Below are positions 1-11,161 of a stretch of DNA of 64,000 nt, piece by piece. Within the stretch, counting starts at the first letter, position 1. Each line of letters starts with the position of its first letter. The notes under the pieces are model-generated. The model had not been told where the DNA came from, made no database searches, and saw only the letters and a list, made by a program, of their open reading frames with translations. Origin of the DNA: Nemophila menziesii (Eukaryota; Streptophyta; Magnoliopsida; Boraginales; Hydrophyllaceae); NCBI GenBank assembly GCA_029959085.1, contig JARWIR010000090.1:1240001-1304000 (forward strand), in the 5' to 3' direction. Position numbers and translations under genes: made by a program.

Positions 1-1096
1 CTACTGGATCATATGCTAGGCTTTATATCGAAGGAGTTGAAGTTGAAGCTGCGTATAACTACCTAATTTATCCAAAAAATTACCTATCGTAACTTGTGGT
101 TTACTTATGGTTTATTGCAACATGAGTCCAAAGTATCATTCCTTTGTTTCAGGTTCCTTTTCTTTTTAGTCCTTCTACTTTAACAATTTACGTTTTTTTT
201 TTACTTATTAGTATTTGTGTATCAGTGTAAGGAAGCATGATACATATAAGGAACCCATAAAGTCGAAAGAAGAATTACTCTTTCATGTAGATTTTCACCA
301 ATTCATTACTAGGTAGTACTTTTCTGGGGTAAAATTGTACTTTTCGAATGTATTGAAAGTAGTGAAGCTTATATATATATAATTTGATTAAACGCCGATA
401 TTTTCTTCGGATAATTTTAAATCGGATAAGCATAAGATGGAGAGATTTGTACATCCAGGACAATATTCAATAGCTTCAATATATGCTCCAATCTGTTTTC
501 TTTCTCTTCCAGTAATTGTGTTGAAGAGTAAAGGAGAAGCTCTTTCGCCAGGTGTCGCGGCCGTGGGGTCGTTGAGGAGTATCGATCCGGATAGGATTAT
601 GTTGAAGATAATTATTTTACTGGGTAAATTTTGTATATATTGGAAGTAGTGGGGTTTTAGTATGGAAATATTCTGATTCGTGGGGTTTTATATTTTGTAG
701 GTATCCTCAGAGAGTATCGAAATTGAAAGCTTCTGTAAGAAATATGTTTCATAGTCCAGAAGATGTTAGATGGTTTAAGGTAAGAGTAAATGTCAATAAA
801 TTGGGGTATTTGTGTGGTTTTTAATAATTGTGGGGTGTATTTTGTAGCATGTGGAAGTCTGGACAAAATGTGGTAGACGTGGTATAATCAAGGAACCTGT
901 CCCATGGTATGTAATGTTTGTTTAGTTATGATAGAAAAAAAGAATATTCTAATTTTGTTTTGGTTTATTATTATATTAATTATATAAGTGATATTGAATG
1001 GGGGTACTTCAACAGCACGATACAGTGTGCATGAGTCTTTATAAGCAAACATATCCGAAATGGCCTGAACATTGGTTTCCGATTCAGGGAGCTTAA
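1..1096 (+). pseudogene. TSR1: TSR1-like pre-rRNA-processing protein, 3' exons, degenerate
   Basis: Six blocks read in order like the C-terminal half of plant TSR1 (BMS1/TSR1 family, 40S ribosome maturation): about 1-154 (TGSYARLYIEG, then KLPIVTCGLL, then LLQHESKVS), 222-309 (KSKEELLFHV), 396-623 (HPGQYSIASIYAPIC, VAAVGSLRSIDPDRI), 701-779 (YPQRVSKLKASV, SPEDVRWFK), 848-906 (VEVWTKCGRRG) and 1003-1096 (LQQHDTVCMSLYK, YPKWPEHWFPI, then TAA). Several borders are canonical, such as AAG/GTAAGA at 779/780 and TTGTAG at 841-847. Lesions: frameshifts near 45 and 100, a lost acceptor before 396, and an extra base before 1010. The 5' part lies off the left edge. The family is known from these motifs; calling it a pseudogene is my inference from the lesions. 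Confidence 0.82.
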
Positions 1097-2749
1097 AGAA
1101 TAGAGCATTTTTTGTTTATGGGAATGAAGCTCTATGGTTCAGATTTAGTTTCTTCTATGTAATGGAGGAGCAAAAGTTTTGTAGTTTTTTGGATGTGTAT
1201 TAAAAATGATATATACTGTTTGTGTGTTTTGTGGTACTTTGAGTGGTGTATTCTTATGTATTCTGATACTATTTATTTGGCTTGATACTCTTAAAGTTAT
1301 AATTTCATTATGTCTTTGTAACTTAACAGGTAAATAACTACAAGTGTTGCTTAAACTCAAGGATGATAAATGAGTTAATTAATGTCCTGTGATGACACAT
1401 GTTATAATTAGTTGAACTAATTATATAAGAAAATGTGAATTAAATTATATCACAAGAAGATAGTTTTACTTCACAATTAAATGACAACCAAATGAAAACA
1501 TGTAATTTTATTATGATAACAATAAAAGATTGAAGCTTTACAATCAGATAATTGCTGGCTGGAACTCAAAACGTCTTTGTCCATTTACATAAAAGCTTTA
1601 AGCTTTTCTATTGAAAGGTCAATAATTATTAATCGAGGATCTTAAAAGCTGCGATTTGTTAAAAAGTAATAATTAATGATTAGCATGATGTTCAAAAGTA
1701 GCCATTTTTGAAAGTATATGTCTGGGTTGAGAGTTAGGTAACAGAGATAGAGAAAGAGAAAGAGAAAGAGAGATGTTTTTGTGAGATAAACTCTTACAAC
1801 TGGCTATCTATTTATACTACTCATATACTGAGTAGGTTCATAAATTTTAACAAGTGGGGGTATAAATTAAAACTGTACGTGGATCTACCATATACACACA
1901 TGCATTGCAACCAATATCTATTGAGAGAGTCAGGTGAGTATTTACCAACCTTGAAGTCGAGAGATTTTCTATGATTTAATTGAGTTTTAGTTCAAATGTG
2001 TACTAGGTAGTGCATGAGAGAGAGTTCTGAGTGAGATTCCCGTCAGATGTAAAAGACATGTGAATCTTCCTAATTATCCCTAAACTGATAGCTATATCCA
2101 AAAATTCTCATAAGTACAATTTCATATAAATCAAACCATGCAAAGCTTAAATTTCTCAAACATTAAATGCTAGAGCTCTGAAGCAGAAAATCGTGACCCA
2201 AACCTTTCGAATCTCTATAATGTAACAAAAATCCAAATGAATTTGACTGAAACATAAATTGTTGGATATCTGAAGCTCTTGTTTGAATCTGTTGATCATA
2301 TTTCCACAAGCAATTACATCATTATCAGTAAGAATTAAAAGATTTCATTTTTTTCTGATCTATTATAAAATAGAAATATGTTAGGGCTAAGTGTAATTAT
2401 AAACGTCTGATTGGTTCAACAATACCTAAATTTTGTGTGATCATTTGTAATTCCAAGAGTTTTAGGGTTTATGCTATTAATCTTGTGAAGTGTACCATTT
2501 TTTATTATGTTACTGTATGTTGAATTGCAATATTATTCTGTAGTTGAAATGGGATGAACCCCTTGTACTTTGTCTAATTAGTGTTTATTATTCAAAATTA
2601 GTGATGCAATTCGAAAAAAAAAAAAAAAATTAGTGATGCACGTGTTATGTATATTGTATACCCTATTATTCACTTATAACTTTTCACTAATTCGTTAATT
2701 TTCACTAATTCGTTAAGTGGTAATATTACTCAAGGACTTGGAATTTAGA
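1097..2749. other. AT-rich non-coding stretch
   Basis: I see no gene. After the TSR1 stop comes AT-rich DNA with one imperfect GAGAAA microsatellite near 1745-1775. A short direct repeat of AAAATTAGTGATGCA flanks an A-run at about 2596-2640. The short open frames here have no recognisable content. Confidence 0.6.
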
Positions 2750-3060
2750 CTCAGGGTAGTTGATTTGTCAAACCTCATATTTGTCGAAGTTTGAATCTAA
2801 TCTTGCCAAATATCGATTCTAATATCTTGACATGACCATTCCAGATAGTCTTATTAGTTGCGTTTCAATGGTACAACTTCGTGTAAACACTAACAAACTG
2901 ACCAGGATTTTCCCTCTGATATGTGCAAGAAGATAGTGAACCTTTGGGGTATTGAGTTGAGTCTGAATGAGTTTGATGGTTTGATCCCTAAAGAGATTCA
3001 AAACTACCAAAAATTGCAAAGGCTTGATCTTTCAATAAACGGGGTTATATAGAAATTACA
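2750..3060 (+). pseudogene. Leucine-rich-repeat fragment of a receptor-like protein or kinase
   Basis: Reading forward, 2945-3045 gives LSLNEFDGLIPKEIQNYQ and then LQRLDLSING, which fits the plant-specific LRR consensus (LxxLxLSxNxxxGxIPxEI). Just upstream are LRVVDLSN (about 2751) and a remnant resembling FPSDMCKKIVNL (about 2909-2945). Frames shift between the pieces and stops follow at about 3049. It resembles the ectodomain of LRR-XII kinases such as the one near 45287, but nothing shows that the two were ever joined. Only two to three repeats survive. Confidence 0.5.
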
Positions 3061-3560
3061 CTGGAGATCGTGTCTAATAGTAACTTGAGGTCCAAGGAGA
3101 AGTTAGAAAGCTCAGAAGGTAAGTATACTTGATCCACTAAGGAGATCTTTCAATAAGCATTGAGGCTTGTTTGAGAATATGTACGAATAACCGAGCATAA
3201 TCGAACCCATTAAGGAGTTTACTTGATCCATTAATGAAGCCTAAGTGCACGAACTCTCAATTGGTTGCACCATCAATATTTCAGGCTCTGGTTCATTTTA
3301 CATTTATGAACGATCTTCCATTTTTCAAGGTTGTGGTGGATAATAGTAGTGATATTCTAGTTGGTGTTGTGAAATATAAAAAAAGGATGATACGAGTTTG
3401 ATGTATGCGTTTACTCTATTTGTGAGATGAAAAGAAACAGTGGGGAAGGGGAAGGGGGGATGAGTCAGGGATCAAAGGGTAAAAACATGGTGAATCTCAA
3501 TTAAAAAGTAAAAACAAGAACGGAAACAGAAACACCATGTTTGTTATTGTTTTTTCTTAC

Positions 3561-4062
3561 CGCTTCATCAGCTTCTCCAGGGAAAGTAATCCTTTAACCA
3601 TGTTGCGTACCCTTTTCAACCATAACTTCGAGTACTTTCTTCACTTGAACAACCTTTTCACCTTTACATTACGAGTATCGATCTTTGTATCTAATAGTTT
3701 CTCCAATTCCTTTACATTCACAGCAAGGATGTTGCATTTGCTAAATCATACCCGGACCTAGTTGCTTAATCATCACCTTCATACCACTTCCTCGACAACT
3801 AGACACTTCATCGAAGCACCAGATTTTGATCATTTACTGCCATATATACAAAAAACACATCAGCAAATCCGTTTTAGATACCCATTTTATACTTTAACAC
3901 TTACCCATTACACTTAGACATCGAAAGTACAACACTGAGGGATAAAGAAAGCTTCTTATGGTCCAACTATAACTGTCTTCCAAAGATACTTGTAGGGGAT
4001 GGACTACATCTTCTTGTCTCCTCTGCCTACGTCTTCTACTGCTACCACCACAACTCTTATAA
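3561..4062 (-). pseudogene. DnaJ (HSP40 type A) pseudogene exons, copy 1
   Basis: Two neighbouring exons of a plant type-A DnaJ co-chaperone, read on the minus strand. The upstream exon (about 4062-3905) gives RRRRQRRQEDVVHPLQVSLED and ends at a GTAAGT donor. The next exon (3836-3561) gives KSGASMKC, GSGMKVMIKQLGPGM, CKGEKVVQVKKVLEV and RITFPGEADEA, and ends at GTAAGA. These are the end of the G-rich linker, the cysteine-rich zinc-finger region (CxxCxGxG) and the start of the substrate-binding domain. Lesions: one base missing after MKC, and stops after GPGM, in the last zinc motif and after TQHG. The J domain and the rest of the C-terminus are absent. Confidence 0.85.
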
Positions 4063-4075
4063 GAAAGAAGACACT

Positions 4076-4355
4076 TGATAACCATTGGGGCTAGCTCAAT
4101 GGCCAGGACATTGTCTCTCATCTAGGAGGTACAGGGTTCGAATCCCCTCAGCCTTGTTATTTCTTGAGCCTTTAGAGGGGGTAAAGCAAGAGGTGAAAGG
4201 TTCGAGTACCCTCCCTAAACATGGGTAACCTAGTTCTGATTAAGTGGGAATATGCATGAGGAGGCGTGTATATTTTCTATGGAAATAGTCGTGGTGCACG
4301 TAAGCTGACCGGGACACCCATATATAAAAAAAAACACTCGATTCCCGACCAAATA
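4076..4355 (+). mobile_element. tRNA-derived SINE, copy 1
   Basis: The element starts with a tRNA-like head: box A-like TAGCTCAATGGCC at about 4091 and box B-like GGTTCGAATCCC at about 4135. The body carries TGCATGAGGAGGCGTGTAT and GTCGTGGTGCACGTAAGCTG, and ends in ACACCCATATATAAAAAAAA. It is flanked by a 12-bp direct repeat AAAGAAGACACT (4064-4075 and 4356-4367). Relatives occur at 7673-7876, 22753-22947 and 39096-39236. It is not a functional tRNA gene because the head lacks a cloverleaf. Confidence 0.85.
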
Positions 4356-4531
4356 AAAGAAGACACTCATGTGAGGAGTTATTGAATATATAATTATTAC
4401 AATTAAAACCATACAATCCCTTTATCTTAAATTTATTTTTGTATTGTGTAGATTTCTAATAGAAGTGAACACGTAATAAATCACAATCTAATATGTCTAA
4501 TATAAAAATACAAAATGTAAGGTGTAAAATA

Positions 4532-4792
4532 TTACTCTCTCCGTTCTATAGAAATTGTCCACTTACTAAAAATAATGTTTTAAGTATATTGTCTATTTAG
4601 GATTTCAATACAATTTTTCATTACTTTTTCTACTATTACCTTAATTAAAATATTGAAATTTATATTCCAATACACATTTAAAATATCAAAATACTTTATT
4701 AGGGGTATATTTGTAATAGTGAATGCAATTATTATGTTTCTTAATTACTATAAAAAGCTAAGTGGACAAGTTTTGTGAAACAGAGGAAGTAA
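4532..4792. mobile_element. Stowaway-like (Tc1/mariner) MITE
   Basis: The inverted ends are TTACTCTCTCCGTTC...ATTGTCCACTT at the left and, on the opposite strand, TTACTTCCTCTGTTTC...CTTGTCCACTT at the right, matching at most positions over about 34 bp. TA dinucleotides flank both ends (4530-4531, 4793-4794). The TACTCYCTCCGTYY start is typical of plant Stowaway elements. About 261 bp, AT-rich, with no coding capacity. Confidence 0.8.
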
Positions 4793-5334
4793 TATGATTT
4801 TTTTTATTTTAACTTGAAACATAAGGTTATGTAGTTAACTAATTTTCAATGCAAGGTGGAAGAAATTTAAATTTACATGAAAAGAATATGTTTTTTGATG
4901 TCGAAAATATTGTTATACAACAGCCTATTAAAAATATCGTATTACAAAAAAATAAAAAATTTGCATGGCTACTGATGAATTTTCAAGTAAACGTTCTTAT
5001 TACACATATAATTTCTATAGTATTTGAGTAGTTTTCTTTGATCAGTTAATAACCATTTTACCCTTATACTTGGTTGGAATTAACCAAATAATAAAGATAC
5101 GTTCCGGGATATATGCAACTATTACAGGTTTATTCGTGTGTAGTTGTTGAATATCTATGTTTACATCTGCCATTAAAAAAATATTGGATCTACCAAAAGA
5201 TTTTGATACCATGAAAGAAATTAAATTCTCATTATTTGTGAGATATGTTTATTCAGTATATATATAAAGAATATTATAACATGAAAAGAAGAAACGGTTA
5301 CAAAATTATATTCAAATATTATATCCTTAATATT

Positions 5335-6345
5335 TCCATCCAACCTCCTTATCTTCCTCTTCATCAACAGAGGAGTACCTGAATGTAGAGAATATCAATT
5401 CATGCATTCAAAAAATTGAGAGATAGATTGCATATGTGTAGTTTAGATGGTTTAAAAGTGTTTGAATAATAAATGTATATCTCTTGAGAGCATTTTTTTG
5501 GTTGCTTTTCGAGTGTTTGAACAGGTCAATTAAAAAAAAGTTGAAGAAGACAATCGCCGTCATGGTTGAAATTTATTTACGGAGCACGCTTTTCTTAGAG
5601 CACTATACTTATATAGTTGGGGAAGCGATCAATGTATATTCTAGCAATTAAAGAGATCGACCCAGAAAATAGAATTGAAGAAGACAATGGCCACCATTGT
5701 TGTTAATTGAATACTAAAAATTATTATAGTAAATTTTAGATTGAGACAATAAATGTAAAATAAATTAAAAATATAATATAAAATAAATTATAATTAAAAA
5801 CTAGAATAATGATGTGTATATGCTATATATGTCAAATGCGTATGAGTTTAGATGGTATATATCATTATTTTTGTACTAGTGATATAATGAAATCATACAT
5901 TATCAATATATAGCATAAAATTTATAGTATTATATATTCACATATAAGTTTTTTGTAATTTTAGGACAAATATGGTTTTCCTTTCAAGGAACAATAAGTG
6001 TCACGTTGAAGTAGTTTAAAATTACCTTAATTATCCTATATGTAAAATTAGTCCAAATGTTTAAGAAAATATCTAGGGTGTGGTGCTTGAACTTCCATGA
6101 TTAACTAACTCTTTTAACTTAAACTTAATACCGCAATTAGTACAAATTATAAAATATATTTTCACCTTTTTAACTAAACGAAACCCTTTTACAGTGTTCG
6201 TAACATTTATTTTTTTATACAAATTATTTTAATCTAAGGTCCTAGCTACAGTTTTGCTCAACGTCTTCAAATTCATAAGATGGCCCGTAGGCAAACCCAA
6301 AACACCATCATCTTTTAGGTCTGCGACAGCTGGAGTAATGGGAGC
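5335..6345. repeat. Dispersed host segment, copy A
   Basis: This matches 15650-18260 (copy B, interrupted) and 22190-23450 (copy C) in the same order. Shared landmarks are CTCCTTATCTTCCTC, TCAATTCATGCATTCAAAA, TTGGTTGCTTTTCGAG, GAGCACGCTTTTCTTAGAG, TATATAGTTGGGGAAGCGA, and at the right end TTCAAATTCATAAGATGGC followed by CGTAGGCAAACCCAA. The left end holds only a stub of the TM9SF exon (about 5340-5390). The right end is cut by the copia fragment that follows. Confidence 0.8.
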
Positions 6346-6359
6346 ACCGGCGCCTGGAG

Positions 6360-7092
6360 GAGCGGGAGCTGATAAGCTACACACAAATACAGCCCAGCAT
6401 ACAGCTCAACCACTTGAGAACACAGCTGTCGAGTTGGTTACAAAAGGAATCGAAACAGTTAGAGAAGATTAGATAGTTTATGTGTATGTAATTGTATGTA
6501 TAGATAGCTATTAGAGTCTCTATATATACTTATATACTCAACTTATAACAACAAGAAATTAATAAATTCTATCTTCTTCTCTATTTGTCATGGTATTAGA
6601 GCCATGAAGATTTTTAGCTAAAATTTTCTCGCCATTAATGGGTTCTAATAGCTACTCAGATCTCCACTCAAAAGCTTCCGCACTTAACATCAATGGCGTC
6701 TTCCTCAAATACTTCTATTACACCAAATATTCAATCTAGCTCAGAAATTCCAGCTGGATTACTTCTGCTTCGACAAAATTGGACTTCACTTATCCAAATC
6801 AAATTGGATTCAACGAATTATGTCTTATGGACAGCTCAGATGGAGCCAGTTCTTGAAGCTCATGGTTATATCTCTCATGTCAATGGATCAACTCCAGCTC
6901 CAGATTCATCATCCGCAGCTTATTCGACATGGTTGATTGTTGATAAACAGCTCAAGGTCTCTTTAAACTCATCTATGATTCCTTCTATTCTTTCACAAGT
7001 TGTTCGATTATCTCATGCTCACGATGTATGGGCAAAATTGGAAGAAATTTTCATCACACAATGTCGCACTCATATTCATGGTCTCATAACAT
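6360..7092 (+). mobile_element. Truncated copia element: LTR 3' part, primer site and gag start
   Basis: The sequence up to 6590 looks like an LTR end (TATATATACTTATATAC, closing TTTGTCA). It is followed directly by TGGTATTAGAGCC at 6591-6603, the initiator-Met tRNA primer site. An open frame then starts at 6693 (134 codons) with the copia gag look: NWTSLIQIKLDSTNYVLW, VVRLSHAHDVWAKLEEIF. It stops abruptly at about 7090 where DnaJ duplication unit 2 begins. Everything downstream (protease, integrase, RT, 3' LTR) is missing. The left LTR border is uncertain by tens of bases. Confidence 0.8.
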
Positions 7093-7164
7093 GGTGAGTC
7101 TCAATTAAAGAGTAAAAACAAGAACAGAAACAGAAACACCAATGTTTGTTATTGTTTTTCTTAC

Positions 7165-7668
7165 CGCTTCATCAGCTTCTCCAGGGAAAGTAATCCTTTA
7201 ACCATGTTGCCTACCCTTTTCAACCATAACTTCGAGTACTTTCTTCACTTATACAAACTTTTCACCTTTACATTACGAGTATCGGTCTTTGTCTCTAATA
7301 GTTTCTCCAATTCCTTTACATTCACAGCAAGGATGTTCATTTGCTGAACCATACACGAACCCAGTTGCTTAATCATCACCTTCATACCACTTCCTTGACA
7401 ACTAGACACTTCATCGAAGCACCAGGTTTTGATCATTTACTGCCATATATACAAAACACACATCAACAAATCTGTGTTAGATACCCACTTTATACTTTAA
7501 CACTCACTCATTACACTTAGACATAGACGGCAGATCATTGAGAAATAGAGAAAGCTTCTTATGGTCCCACTATAAATGTCTCCAAAGATACCTGTAGGGG
7601 ATGGACTACATCTTCTCGCCTCCTCTGATTACGTCCTCTACTTCTACCAATACCACCTCTTATAAGAA
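7165..7668 (-). pseudogene. DnaJ (HSP40 type A) pseudogene exons, copy 2
   Basis: Same two exons as copy 1. The exon at 7439-7165 reads GSGMKVMIKQLGS, KGEKFV-like and FPGEADEA, then a GTAAGA donor. The exon at about 7668-7509 reads RRREDVVHPLQVSLE. It shares the missing base after the MKC codon region with copy 1, so at least one lesion predates the duplication, and has private changes such as Pro-Gly to Ser-Cys after QLG. No transcript-level function is expected. Confidence 0.8.
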
Positions 7669-7672
7669 AGAA

Positions 7673-7876
7673 GACACTCGATTAACCAGTTGGAGTAGCT
7701 CAATTAGCCAGAGCCTTGGTATTTCTTCTGCCTTTAAAGGAGGTAAAGCAAGAGGTACAGGGTTTGAATCCCCTCCCTGAACATGGGTAACCTAGTTCTG
7801 ATTAAGGGGGAATATACATAAAGAGACATATATATTTCCCATGGAATTAGTCGTGGTGCACGAAAGCTGGCCCTAA
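7673..7876 (+). mobile_element. tRNA-derived SINE, copy 2 (3' truncated)
   Basis: The head TAGCTCAATTAGCCAGAGCC and box B-like GGTTTGAATCCC match the SINE at 4076. The body GTCGTGGTGCACGAAAGCTGG follows. The ACACCC..poly(A) end is missing and host sequence resumes at CCCTAAATTTATT. It sits at the same position beside the DnaJ exon as copy 1, so it was copied by segmental duplication and did not insert independently. Confidence 0.8.
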
Positions 7877-8320
7877 ATTTATTTTTCTATTTCTAATAGA
7901 AGTCGACAAACATTATTTTTCTATTTCTAATAGAAGTCGACACGTAATAAATCACATCTAATATGTCTAGTGGAAGCTTATTTAATTTTTTTATTTTAAC
8001 TTGAAAGATAAGGTTACGTGGTTAACTAATTTTCAATGTAGGGTGGAAGAAATTTAAATTTATATGAAAAGAATATGTTTTTTGATGTTGAAAATATTGT
8101 TATACAACAGCCTATTGAAACATCGTATCACGAGAAAGTATAAATTTTGCATGACCACTGATAAATTTTCAAGTAAGCGTTCTTATTTGACATATCATTT
8201 CATAGATTTTGATTAGTTTTTTTTTATCAGCTAATAACCGTCTTATACTTATACTTGGTTATGGTTTACAAAATAATAAAGATACGTTTCCGGGATATAT
8301 GCAACTATTAAAAGTTTGGT

Positions 8321-9952
8321 GCTCGTTATAACTTATACGTCTAGTTCATCTTCAATATACTTGGTTGATATTTTTCTCTGTTATTTCAGACGTTAAATCT
8401 TAGCAATGTGGGGAACTTGGGGGAAAAATCCAACCAATAAAGAAAGAACATTGATTGATGAAGGTGAAATGTTGTTTCCTTGAGCATTTTTAGTTGAAAA
8501 AATTATGATTATAATATGATAATAAAAATAGATTGTTTCTAAGAGTACACTAGATTTTCAGGTTATGTGTGAAGAACAATCTTGAAGTCGATATAATTTT
8601 TAAGATTATATTTACAGCTTATTGGTATTGATTATCTCTTATCCATTCAAGAAAGGCACAAGTATACTGATGCTAACTTTTTGAAAGAAAGATAAAGACT
8701 AATGAATCTCAATTATTATAGTATTTTTTTAAGTTTCGAGATTATTAACATTTTTAGATGTTAATGAATTGTGTTTGACGATTGGAGATAGATATTAATT
8801 TGCATTATTTTTGAATTTGATATTCTTGCTTGATTTCGAAAATTAGGTTACAAGATTTTCTGTTGCTATTCAATATAACTATAAGTTATTTAAAATTTGA
8901 TGTCAATGTATTTTTCTCTGTTGCTATTGAATATATAAGTTATTAACATTTTGTTGTGAATGTATTTCAACTTTGAATCTTATGCAGTAATATTAAAATT
9001 CTATCAATGAATTTCTGTTCCGGTTATCTTAGACGATAAATAAAAATGCAAGATTCACCTTTCAAATTTACTAAATATTTTATTTTTATTTGATAAAATC
9101 CACATGTAGTCAATTTTATTCTATGAGGGGCTTGTTCAGACTCAGAAGATCATTTATTTTCGAAGAATACTAAGCAGCTATTTGGAACTTCTAGTGTTGC
9201 TGATGGGTTACACATAAGCTCTCACGATTTGGGTTCTCGTGTCTAGGATTTTTGTGGCCGTGATTCCTCACTATACTCAGTTTAGTGTTACTGCTGTGAA
9301 ATTGGTTTATAACAGGTCAAAAACCTATTCGAAATTTCAGAAAAGTATTGAGACTACTTTCCCAATTCTTAATATCTCAGCGATCAACTTAAAATTCCAA
9401 ATAATTAATGGACCTGAAATTTCACTGAGCTGATGATCATAGTTTGGATTTACTACAGCTGTGCAAATTAATGCAGGGATAAAACTGCAAAAAAAGTGGT
9501 CTTTTGGGTGTTGTAGTTATTACGGATCAAATTAACATTAAAGTTGTGAAAAATTAGGCTATATTACTAATTTCTGGTTCCTTTTAATTTTTGTTTTAAG
9601 GAGTGTAGTTTTCTCATTGTTAATACCCACAACGTTTCGTTCTGGTTTGGCACATATTGCCTCATTTACCGCCGCGCTGAGAATGCATAGCATGCTTGGA
9701 AAGAAATATAATGCATAACATGTGTAATTCATGTTAGTCTAAATGTGAAGTTTGTCTCAAAGTAAAGAAAATAATGATGAATGCATTACAAGTTTGAAAG
9801 ATGATTTAAAAATAAGAAGAGAATATATCAGTTACAAATGAGTCCAAACAAAAATGGAAATGTTTTAGAAAAATTGATCAAGAAAATCCAAACAAAAATT
9901 GAGACTAATCAATGACCTTTTTACTCTTGAATTTTGTCCGACCACTAAAGGG
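8321..9952. other. Mostly non-coding; possible exon remnant near 9141-9440
   Basis: 8321-9130 is AT-rich with no recognisable gene. At 9141-9236 one forward frame is protein-like (DSEDHLFSKNTKQLFGTSS, then HISSHDLGSRV and a stop). A different forward frame stays open at 9239-9433 (64 codons, FVAVIPHYTQFSVTAV). I do not recognise either; they could be pieces of one decayed gene. 9440-9950 shows nothing I can support. Confidence 0.35.
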
Positions 9953-10694
9953 TTATTTTTGTTCAATGTCTGAGATAGTTTTTGGTTTGTACAACCTCTC
10001 CATCAACGCCCATTTATTTGTATCCAGATAAAAAAGCGAAGCCAGATCAATAAGATATACATTATTAGTATGACTGAGGAATGAGGACTGAACTGTGGCA
10101 TATCCATATAAGAGGAGAGATGACGAATTGAAGGAGTTGTAAACAAATTCAATGCATACGATTGGTTGGGAAAGGAAGAAGATAATGGTAAGAATCGTAG
10201 AAAGATTATGTAGAACCATTGCAAGAACTTGATTATCCGTTGGAAATGGAGTTATGCTTATATAAAGTTCAATGATAATTAAGATAGATTGTAGTGGAAT
10301 AGATGCAGTGGCTCCATGGTGAATAACTATAATTGTTAGGAGAAATGAATCCAGAAAAAGTATCCCAGCAAAAAAAAAAAAACACTCCATTCCTGAAAAA
10401 ATATACAAGAATGGAAGGAATTAAATGAATGATTAGGAAACAAAAGTGATAGTTATCTAATCTTACTCATCCAGCTTCGGCATATTTCTCGTAGAAAGAA
10501 GCTGAGCTATACCCAGCAACTACTGATGTAGAAAGATAACTCTTGTCTTGACCAAAAACAAGCAAAGAGTGCTCCACGATTATACGATAAACAACTCCAC
10601 TAAATGATAATACAAACAACAAGCAACACCTATACACAATTACATAAAGGGATAGATAAGCTTCCACAATGGTATGAAGATTTAGTATATGAAT

Positions 10695-10699
10695 ATATC
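10695..10699. repeat. Target-site duplication, left (ATATC)
   Basis: ATATC lies directly before the 5' LTR and again at 15550-15554 directly after the 3' LTR. The related uninterrupted sequence near 22095-22115 supports a single insertion. Confidence 0.92.
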
Positions 10700-11081
10700 T
10701 GTTGAAGTTAATGCTCTTTTTTTTTCTCAATTAATCTAGAATATTCTTATGAAGAGTATATAGGAATCTCTAGAAATGTCTTAAAGGTACTAGAGATGAT
10801 CTATTAAGTGTTAATGCTAGTTTATTCTAGAAACTAAAATCCACCGCCACAATGTAGTATAAATAGGACATTTGGTCATTTGTATCATATCACTTGAAGT
10901 AGCAAACTAAACTCTACTAAAGCATTTGTATTATTTACTCAAACTAATAAAATCATTTCATTTCCTATACCATACCACCGTCCATTTCTACTCCTTATTT
11001 TCCTATTGAATTCATTTTCTTTCCCTTCTTAATATAAAAAGCAACCTTTTATTTTTCCATTCCTTAATATAAAAACCAACA
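10700..11081 (+). repeat. Copia 5' LTR
   Basis: Starts TGTTGAAG and ends ACCAACA (TG...CA). A TATA box TATAAATAG lies at 10858-10866 and an AATAAAATC polyadenylation-like signal near 10944. Both recur at the matching positions of the 3' LTR. Confidence 0.95.
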
Positions 11082-11083
11082 AG

Positions 11084-11096
11084 TGGTATCAGAGCC
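11084..11096 (+). promoter_or_regulatory. Primer-binding site, initiator-Met tRNA
   Basis: TGGTATCAGAGCC begins two bases after the 5' LTR. This is the standard plant copia complement of the initiator methionine tRNA 3' end. Confidence 0.95.
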
Positions 11097-11161
11097 TTGT
11101 TCGATTATCAACTAGGCGATAACTAGCTTCCGCAAAAATACCTCCACTATATAATATTCTC

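Larger units (their letters stand above)
3485..5130. repeat. Segmental duplication unit 1 (DnaJ pseudo-exons + SINE)
   Basis: This segment is repeated at 7091-8320. Alignable landmarks in both are ACATGGTGA at the left end, the DnaJ exons, a SINE head at the same relative place, AGAAGT..ACACGTAATAAATCAC, and AATAAAGATACGTT..CCGGGATATATGCAAC at the right end. By eye the left third is above 90% identical. The Stowaway-like MITE at 4532-4792 occurs only in this unit, so it arrived after the duplication or was lost from the other copy. Confidence 0.85.
7091..8320. repeat. Segmental duplication unit 2
   Basis: Second copy of 3485-5130. The junction with the copia gag fragment falls at AACATGGTGA, a 10-base string also present at the left edge of unit 1, so a short shared sequence marks the breakpoint. 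Relative to unit 1 it lacks the Stowaway-like MITE and the SINE's right end. A 35-base stretch around TATTTCTAATAGAAGTCGACA is repeated in tandem (about 7880-7940). Confidence 0.8.

Noticed and set aside
3894..4121. 75-codon minus-strand frame as an independent gene
   Set aside because: It is the DnaJ exon plus flanking intron and part of the SINE, read through by chance.
4090..4150. tRNA gene suggested by box A and box B words
   Set aside because: No cloverleaf or anticodon arm; flanking duplication and A-tail show a SINE head.
6254..6472. 72-codon forward frame MLNVFKFIRWPVG...
   Set aside because: It runs across the border from host repeat A into the copia LTR; copies B and C do not keep the frame.
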